DNA of 64,000 nucleotides. Origin: Calycina herbarum (taxonomy: Eukaryota; Ascomycota; Leotiomycetes; Helotiales; Pezizellaceae). Under the pieces are notes generated by a model. That model was given only the letters and a program-made list of their open reading frames with translations. It had not been told where the DNA came from and did no database searches. Every line of letters starts with the position of its first letter. Position 1 is the first letter of the stretch. The stretch spans positions 1-64,000 of the forward strand of contig LLEY01000234.1 of assembly GCA_001414485.1 (NCBI GenBank), given 5' to 3'. Made by a program: the position numbers and the translations under genes. This document shows, piece by piece, positions 57,563 through 64,000 of the stretch.

Positions 57563-59497
57563 TTAGATATATTTCGGCACGCTAATGCTCATCCTACCTT
57601 TTTTGTCCTTCACAATCTTGACTCCCCCTTCGGGCTCTTCAATCCTCTCCCGTCGCACAAGAGTAGTAACCTCCTCACCCACAGTATCATATCGTTCGCG
57701 ATCATAAACAACGAGATCGGTTTCAGAGACCCGTTCGCCTCGATATCGATCCGCACGTCGCAATTCGCGATCTGCTCGCTTCTGGGCTTTCAGGGCTTCT
57801 TTCTCAGCTTCAAGAGCTTTGATCTCCGCCCTAATGGAGCGTTCGGAGGTTACGCGATGTCTTTCGGCAGGAAGAGCGAGAGCCAGGGGACCGATGGGGA
57901 CAGGATCCGAACGCTCAATATACTCGTTCTTCACGTATGTAGTTTCCTCTCTCGGACCAGGACCCGCATTGAGAATTATTGGGTTTTCGTGGTGATGATG
58001 GTGATGGGAGCGATGGGACATGGCGGGGGAAGGCGAGCGATGGACATCGACAATTTTGGTTTCTTGGATTATTTCTGTGCCACCACCGTGGACAGAGCTG
58101 CCGTGAACGGATTGAGGAGGTGGTACCCAGCCTGGGGGAGGGGGTGGTGGGACCCAGTTTGAAGAGGGTGGAGGGGCGGGAGGGGCGGGGACGGTGAAGA
58201 CTTCTGTTCGGCGTTCTTCTACTACTGTTCCTGCTTCCGAGCGGCCGCCGGACATTTCGTGGCCTGTTTTGGAGGGTTAAAGTTTAGTTGAGAGGAGGGA
58301 GGGGGAAATGAGGGACTTACCACCGCTCTTGTTGTAGTCTTCGCTCAGCTTGATGACTTCGTCGATGTTCTCTCTTCCGAGAGCTTTCATGATGATGATA
58401 GTATCACCCTAAACTCATCAGTAAAATCCAAAACACAGGGCTGTATTCAGATAGAAACTTACCTCTTCCTCAAAAGGAAACCCGAGATCAATAATAGCCT
58501 TCTTGTTGACCAGTCTAGCTGGCATTCTCGTCTTCCCCTTCTTTGGAAATTCGCTCCTCACAGTCTGGAAGCTCCCATCACTACTAGAAGAACCCCGACT
58601 GCTACTTCTTACACTCCCCGCATGACTATGACCCCCATGACTGTGACTCGCCCGACTCTCTCCTCTATCAGAACGACTCTCCTTGCTTCTGCTCCTTCGT
58701 CGTCTTCGTCGGATAATCTCCCTCTCACGAACTCGCTCGGGGTAACCTCGGAATTCTTCATCACCATAGTATTCCGGCTCTGCGACTTTGATTTCATCGT
58801 AGTATTCCCGTTCGGCGTATCGTCTTGGTGGTGGCAGGGCCTTTGTCCTCGGTAGTGGGATGGGAGTCAAGGGGGGTGGTCTGAGTTCATCTCTTCTTTC
58901 GTATCGTGCTGGTGGACCATATTCTTCTCGGACTTCTTCCCGTCCCCATCGAGATGGTGGGTCGTATTCCTTTTGTCTTCGAGCCGGAGGACCATATTCT
59001 TCACGGTCATTGAATCTGATCAAAGGCTTTCGATCGAAGGTATCCAAACTGGATTGTCGTCGGAGAAACGCTGGTCTATTGCCCCCTCGCTTGGGAGGAG
59101 CAGGCTCATAGACTTCCCGCTCCTTTGCGATGGTAATGCTTTGTCCCCTATTTCTACCGACCGGTCGTTCCCGTTCGAATCGTGGTTCGTCCTCGTGGTA
59201 GTGTCGTCTTTCATACTCGTCCTCGAATCCGCGAGGTCCTCGTCGTTCACGCTCGTAAACCTCATCGACAGAACGATCTCGAGGTCCCCTGGAGCCACCA
59301 AAGCTACTTCCATGATCGTTTGGTCGGGAAATGGAAACTCTCGTATCGCGCTCCTCATAGCGATCTCTCTCTTCTCTTCCTCGGGTGAAGCGCTCACGAT
59401 CCCGTTCTTGGTTGAATCTTTCCGTATCCCAACGTTCCGCGCCACGACTACCAAGGCCTAGGTCCCCAGCAGACGACCGATATAGATCTCTCGACAT
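57563..59497 (-). CDS. DUF8035-type fungal protein, Arg/Glu-rich
   Basis: Three exons on the minus strand (59497-58463, 58408-58321, 58263-57563), with introns of 54 and 57 nt, give 607 residues. The first ~300 residues are highly charged (Arg/Glu/Tyr repeats such as ERDRERFTRGREERDRYEER) and probably disordered. The conserved core, TRMPARLVNKKAIIDLGFPF at ~325-344 and after the first splice GDTIIIMKALGRENIDEVIKL, matches the fungal DUF8035 domain. The C-terminal third has a Pro-rich stretch, a His run, and a coiled-coil-like helix (RAEIKALEAEKEALKAQKRA). Length and architecture are usual for the family. The function is unknown. The tiny 88-nt second exon completes the core domain and supports both introns. 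Confidence 0.88.
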
Positions 59498-60687
59498 ATT
59501 GGCAGATAAAAGATGGATGAAAAGTCTTCAGTATCGGATTGTACAACGCAGAGAAAGTGGGTTGCTGGCAGTTTGCTACACCTCCGCAAGGGTTATGCGC
59601 TGGACAAGAGGTGCTACCCCGCTATGCCGGCAGATGAATGATTTTTGTTCGACGTGAAGAATCGATGAGGAGGACTGACGGCAGGAGGTAATGTACTATT
59701 GTTTCGTGGATATAAAATTAATAGGGAGGCTGGCGATGAAGAGATTTAAGAAATCGGTGAATGGAGTTTGGAACGAAGTGAGGTGGGATGGATGATGCTT
59801 GACGAAACAGGTTGTTGGGCACCACGCACAGGGTTCCAGGATTGCACGATCATTGGGCGCTGACTGCCCGAACGCCTTCTCCTCGTGATGGTTTACGATC
59901 ACAAGGTTTTGTATGTTGTGGTTCAGAGTTCGGAATATCCTGCATTATAAATAGAGTCACTACCCTATGTTAAGACAATAGAATAAAGAGAAATGTGAAT
60001 GGACTTTTGCTCGAGTTTACAACCAAAACACAGTTGTTTCCATCTCGATAGAGTTATCAAGGCCCCTGATGAATCGGATGACGCTGATGACGTAGCGACC
60101 TCGGCGGTCTAGGTTAAAAGCATAGAAAGGGAAAAAAGGAAAAAAGGAAAAAAAGAACAGCCAGAAAAAGAAAGTTTACATTCTTTACTAAACCATGAAA
60201 CTCTACCGAATTGTCATCACCCTCAAGTAAATGGAACAAAAGGTTGGGCTCCAATATATGAGTACCGAACATGGGCTCAGGTAACAGGTTCCCGTGGAGT
60301 AAAGGAGCGGCCCGGGAAAGGGTTCCTCAACGATCAAGGGACGAAAAGTACTTTTAGTGGATTCCCAAAAGCTCAAGAACAAATCAAAAGTTACAAAGCT
60401 CCATTTCTATTGCGGAAGATGTGATAGATGGAGTTGATTCCGAAGTTCCTTCCAAAAACCCAACCTAACTTATCCAAGCTAGTCAAAGTCCGGGGTTGTC
60501 AGTTGGGACTCCATGCCAGTCTAATCGATTTTTACGAACACCATATCCCAAACTCCTAGCCATCCCATTTTCTTACAAACGTACGATTGAAAAGCAAAGA
60601 TAATTTTCCATCCAACTAACTCCGCGCTTGCAAAAACACCCGCAAATGCACCATTTTGCTGATTCGCCAATCGATAGGTATCAAGAA
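59498..60687. other. Intergenic, nothing recognised
   Basis: This holds the upstream region of the DUF8035-type gene and the 3' flank of TFB2. A TGACGTAG CRE-like string occurs at about 60,088. No supported gene. Confidence 0.4.
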
Positions 60688-62248
60688 CTACTTGCTTTTT
60701 CGGCTCTTGATATAATCTCGCAACTGCTCCATCTTGGTGACGAAGAAGATCCGCTTGGCATCACTCTTCCATGCCAATACTCCGATTTCATCTGCATATT
60801 TCTGGCAAGCCTGGTACTCCGCCTGATCCTCGAAGTCTTTGAACAGGAAGCCAGGAGTCGATTTCATACGTTCGTTCTCGATTTGCCAAAGTCTGATCTG
60901 GTCGACCACTGTTGGGGGCAGTACAGGACCGCCGCCCTTCGCAGCAGCTGCTTTAAGAAGTTGCGGATGAGCATGGGTGGAGAGATAAGTAATAACTTGT
61001 TCAGATGTGATCCCGTGACCTATGGCCTCGTATATTGATTGTCGAGTTACTCGACCACATACCATATTAGGGTATCGAGTGGTGAGCTTAGTGAAAAGAG
61101 AGAGAACGGCGATCTGTAGGGGTGAAGAGGTATATGCGTAGAGACGATAATTGGTTTCAATGATGATGAAACCAGTGGTGCCAGCCCCAGCTGAAAGTGC
61201 GCTGTCAAAACCAGCTGTGACACTCCGGAGAGCGCTAGCATCTGACGTGAGCGTCGTCGCTAGTCTTGTAGGAAAGAATTGGTTGGGTGTTGATGGAGGG
61301 ATGTAGACCAGACCACAATCCACTAAGTTTGGCAACATTTTCCTTTCTGGGTCCTTCAGCGTTCCGATATTGTAGGCGCGACCAAGTTCGAGAGAACCAA
61401 GCATGAAGAAAAAAGATAAAACTTCAACAGCAACCATTTCCAGCTGGCTAGGTTAGCTTCCATATCTCGTACCATGGAGGGGTAATCTTACCCTTTCCGC
61501 ATTTTCAATCCACAGAAGGAGTAGCGTCCAGACTTGCGCATTTACTTCTTGCAATAAGAATGAAAATCCGGCTTGTGTTATACCTGCACGTCTCCCTGAA
61601 CTGACCAAATTTCCGATTCCTAGCAGCTCCTTTACACCACTACTTGGACCTGCAGCGCCCTGGCGCGAACCATCTCCAACATTGCTCACCACATAGTGTA
61701 ATATCCCCTCCCATTGTGTCCTGGCATATTCATCGAGGAAGGCTATGTCCAAATTGGCAGTTTCCGCATCGCTGCAGGGTACACCAAAGGATTGATGGTC
61801 GCCCCCTCCAGTCAGAGCCAGTCGCAGTGATTTTCCGAAAATGGGCGTCAATGACACAACTTGGGGTTCGTCTCTGCTCGGCGCTGTCATCGTAACAATA
61901 TGCAGTCTTTGAAGAGTTGATAGGGCTTCGTCTCTCTGTCTTTGGATCTGTCAGCGACCGTGAAAACCAAGACAACTCATAGAGGGTACCTCTTGCTATC
62001 CGGATGGACCCAGAGATCAAGATCTATTAAGGGGAAAGGTTTGTTCATATACAGAAGAGCCATGACGAATGTCTTTCCTGTAAATTATTAGCAGATCCCC
62101 TCGAACCCAGATCCATCTGCTTGCCTAAATGTGGAAGCATGCGCCGAAAGATAGCCAGAGCTGTGGAGGGTTGCTTGTATAATTTTTTGAATGTGGTACC
62201 TGGAAGTTTTTCCAGGTACTCAAAGGAAGCTAGACTCGAGACGGACAT
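60688..62248 (-). CDS. TFB2: TFIIH core subunit p52/Tfb2
   Basis: Four exons on the minus strand (62248-62125, 62077-61990, 61939-61492, 61443-60688) give 471 residues. Tfb2 anchors and stimulates the XPB/Ssl2 translocase in TFIIH for promoter opening and nucleotide-excision repair. The N-terminus (VSSLASFEYLEKLPGTTFKK, then LAIFRRMLPHLGKTFVMALL and FPLIDLDLWV) follows the yeast pattern. The middle has FGKSLRLALTGGG. The C-terminal half keeps GFIIIETNYRLYAYT, VCGRVTRQSIYEAIGHGIT, ITYLSTHAHPQLLK, LPPTVVDQIRLWQIENERMK and GFLFKDFED. The first intron is a GC...AG intron (donor AG|GCAAGC). It is divergent from the thioesterase gene, with 224 bp between the two ATGs. Confidence 0.93.
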
Positions 62249-62472
62249 GTTGGTGGTTTCGCAGACTCGAGATTCGAAGGGTTATCGATTTATCATGATC
62301 TAAGAGGTGTCGAGTTTGGTGTTGAGGGTCTTCAGGTTCTGAAAGGCTGCATTGTAGCCTGGTCTCAAGCATTGAGCTTCGGCCTCATTGCTTGGCACCC
62401 TTTGGTGGGGCTCTTTGGACCTCAACGTACCTTCTTTCACTTCTCGACTACAACTATCAGCAAAAGTTCATC

Positions 62473-63540
62473 ATGGCCGCTCTCAGATTTGTTCGATCAG
62501 TATGTACGAAAGCTGGCTTGGAGATTTTGACTAATTGGGTGGCAGGTTTTGAAATCATTTCAAGCAGAGTCCGGCTTGGAACCCAGGTGAGGGACTTCAT
62601 ACCTTATCTTCCACTGTACCTGTCTAAATGCATTTCTGTTGCGTTTATTACCAGGAGTTTGGGCCCCGAAAACCATAGATAACTTACCGGTTGAAATCTT
62701 ATCCATTGTTTCCTGTCTTCTTGTTCAACGACTTTTATTCCCTATCGACTTGCTGTCAATTTCGGAAAGACGCTCATTCTCAGAGGAGCTTCCGGATATT
62801 TCGCTGATTTCTTTCATTTCTGTAGACTGTTTGGCGACAATGTGAGAGTCTTGATCTCATCAATGTCGCAATTGGAATTGCTGCGAAATTTGCAAGCCTT
62901 CTAACTCCCACTTTAGCTACGAGTGACAGCCGCTGAGCCTGGACGGGTGGAATTTGAACTGGATGTCCGGAAGGAACACACAAACCGTCTCAACATCATG
63001 CATGGGGGTACCATTGCTAGCATGGGTAAGAATTTGGTCAAGAACTAGCAAAAATCATTCGCTGATCGCATCTTAGTTGACCTTGGAGGCTCACTCGCAG
63101 TAGCATCGAAGGGGTATGATACCCCTGCCCTCCAAAGTTTCCATTGCTAACTCCAACCAGATTGTACGCCACAGGAGTGTCAACAGACCTCAACGGTATT
63201 GTTTGAAGCAGCAACACAAAGTGAAAGCCAGCTTACATGATGAACAGTAACTTACCTCAGCTCTGGAGGCGAAATTGGGGATGTTCTCAAGGCTATTGTT
63301 ACATGCGATAAGTTTGGGAAGACCTTGGCGTTTACCTCAATCACTTTCACCAACGATAAGGGCGAGGTAGCTGCAAGAGGGAGTCACACAAAGTATGTTT
63401 CATGTCGTTTCCTGCCCGCTTTAGTTTGGTGTGGAATGCTGATTGTGTTGAGGTATATTGCACTCGGCTGGAAAGACCCAAAGAATATTGTTGATCAATT
63501 GTCGCCGCGGAAGCCAGCGAGTTCAGAAAGTAAACCATGA
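62473..63540 (+). CDS. Hotdog-fold thioesterase superfamily protein (ACOT13/PaaI type); 5' part problematic
   Basis: The 3' part is clear: exons 62917-63025, 63077-63113, 63161-63195, 63248-63392 and 63453-63540 join in frame to give LRVTAAEPGRVEFELDVRKE, HTNRLNIMHGGTIASMVDLG, GSLAVASKGLYATGVSTDLN, VTYLSSGG and TLAFTSITFTND followed by KGEVAARGSHTKY. HGG is the family active-site loop and the Asp in VDLGG the likely catalytic acid. Such enzymes hydrolyse acyl-CoA thioesters. The 5' part reads MAALRFVRS (62473-62499) and VLKSFQAESGLEP (62546-62586), then VWAPKTIDNLP (about 62657-62689). The splice phase between the last two is off by one base, and the following 227-nt intron has a weak donor. 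Either the model misses something, or there is a frameshift in sequence or gene. Confidence 0.75.
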
Positions 63541-63989
63541 TCTGTATTACACAAATATGAAATATTGAAGAATGGATTAAGAGTTACACATGAAAATGGT
63601 TCCTTCTGTGTAGCACTAGTAAGCACTGTGATACAGCCTGTCTGTCAATGTACGATTAAATTGGAAGTAAGCAACTCCCTTCTAGCTTTCAAGCGCCGTC
63701 CAATGTAGGCATCGTCCTTATGATTGTTTGAAAAGACTTGGGTTAATATTTTCAATTGTCTCAACTTGGGATAATTTACCCCAGAAACTTGGAACAACGA
63801 GAGCTAGGTAGTATTTACTGCTACTTCCTTTCATCGTCTTTTTCGATCCTGCATAGGTAACAGTCAGGGCTTGCAACACTATGCTGGTAACTCCTGATAA
63901 GCCCGTTTATATATTCTGATCTCAGCTCTCACACTACATAGAATCATCCCTCGACGGTTTTCGTACAACAGGAACAGAAACTCGACAAA
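63541..63989. other. Intergenic, promoter of next gene
   Basis: No gene was seen. The last 80 bases are C/A-rich and lead into an ATG with good context, as expected of a 5' UTR. Confidence 0.4.
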
Positions 63990-64000
63990 ATGGCTCGGCC
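63990..64000 (+). CDS. Possible gene start cut by the window edge
   Basis: ACAAAATGGCTCGG at the end of the window has a strong fungal start context (A at -3, ATGGC) after a leader without upstream ATGs in the last ~60 bases. Only three codons are visible, so nothing can be said of the product. Confidence 0.3.

Overview
The window looks like nuclear DNA of a filamentous ascomycete (Pezizomycotina). Genes are interrupted by short introns (46 to 117 nt, mostly GT...AG with TAG or CAG acceptors). Several proteins belong to fungus-restricted families (Clr5-type, DUF8035-type, 'ipa'-type). The transposon blocks show the signature of repeat-induced point mutation (RIP). Leotiomycetes is my guess from the feel of the proteins; nothing in the window proves it.

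Layout. Bases 1-14,170 are a transposon graveyard with almost no CA or TG dinucleotides. A Ty3/gypsy element (A, minus strand) carries a second complete Ty3 element (B, 4,439-10,462) inserted in its gag, with 232-bp LTRs and a 5-bp target duplication. Remains of a third and perhaps a fourth Ty3 element and an AT-rich array lie to the right. At about 14.2 kb composition changes sharply and a gene island begins: RCC1, a field of old tandem repeats (17.2-19.3 kb), a dead Clr5/TPR gene, an intact FAD monooxygenase beside a dead MFS efflux pump, a tRNA-Leu, and a very regular short-motif array (27.86-28.51 kb). These are followed by an 1,834-residue fungal protein, a solo LTR, a mariner deletion derivative, the SCY1 pseudokinase, the mitochondrial BCAT, a secreted PAN/Apple-like protein, a second FAD monooxygenase, an orphan gene, the UV endonuclease UVE1 and an acidic/basic low-complexity protein. 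A second transposon patch covers 53.4-55.3 kb, followed by AT-rich non-coding DNA to 57.5 kb. The right end holds a DUF8035-type gene, TFB2 (TFIIH p52), a hotdog thioesterase and the first bases of another gene.

Functions. RCC1, SCY1, BCAT, UVE1 and TFB2 are conserved housekeeping genes (Ran cycle, Golgi/endosome traffic, branched-chain amino acids, DNA repair, transcription/repair). The accessory genes (two FAD monooxygenases, the dead MFS pump, the dead Clr5 regulator-like gene, the secreted protein) sit near repeats. I recognise no classical biosynthetic cluster; the FAD-monooxygenase/MFS pair could be the remnant of a small detoxification or metabolite locus.

The least explained structures are two tandem arrays: a 115-bp array whose units look like a short intron followed by a 75-nt exon (17.28-17.79 kb), and 27 copies of a GAGTAAGC-like octamer with alternating spacing of about 19 and 39 bp (27.86-28.51 kb). 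All exon boundaries are read by eye from splice consensus and reading frame.
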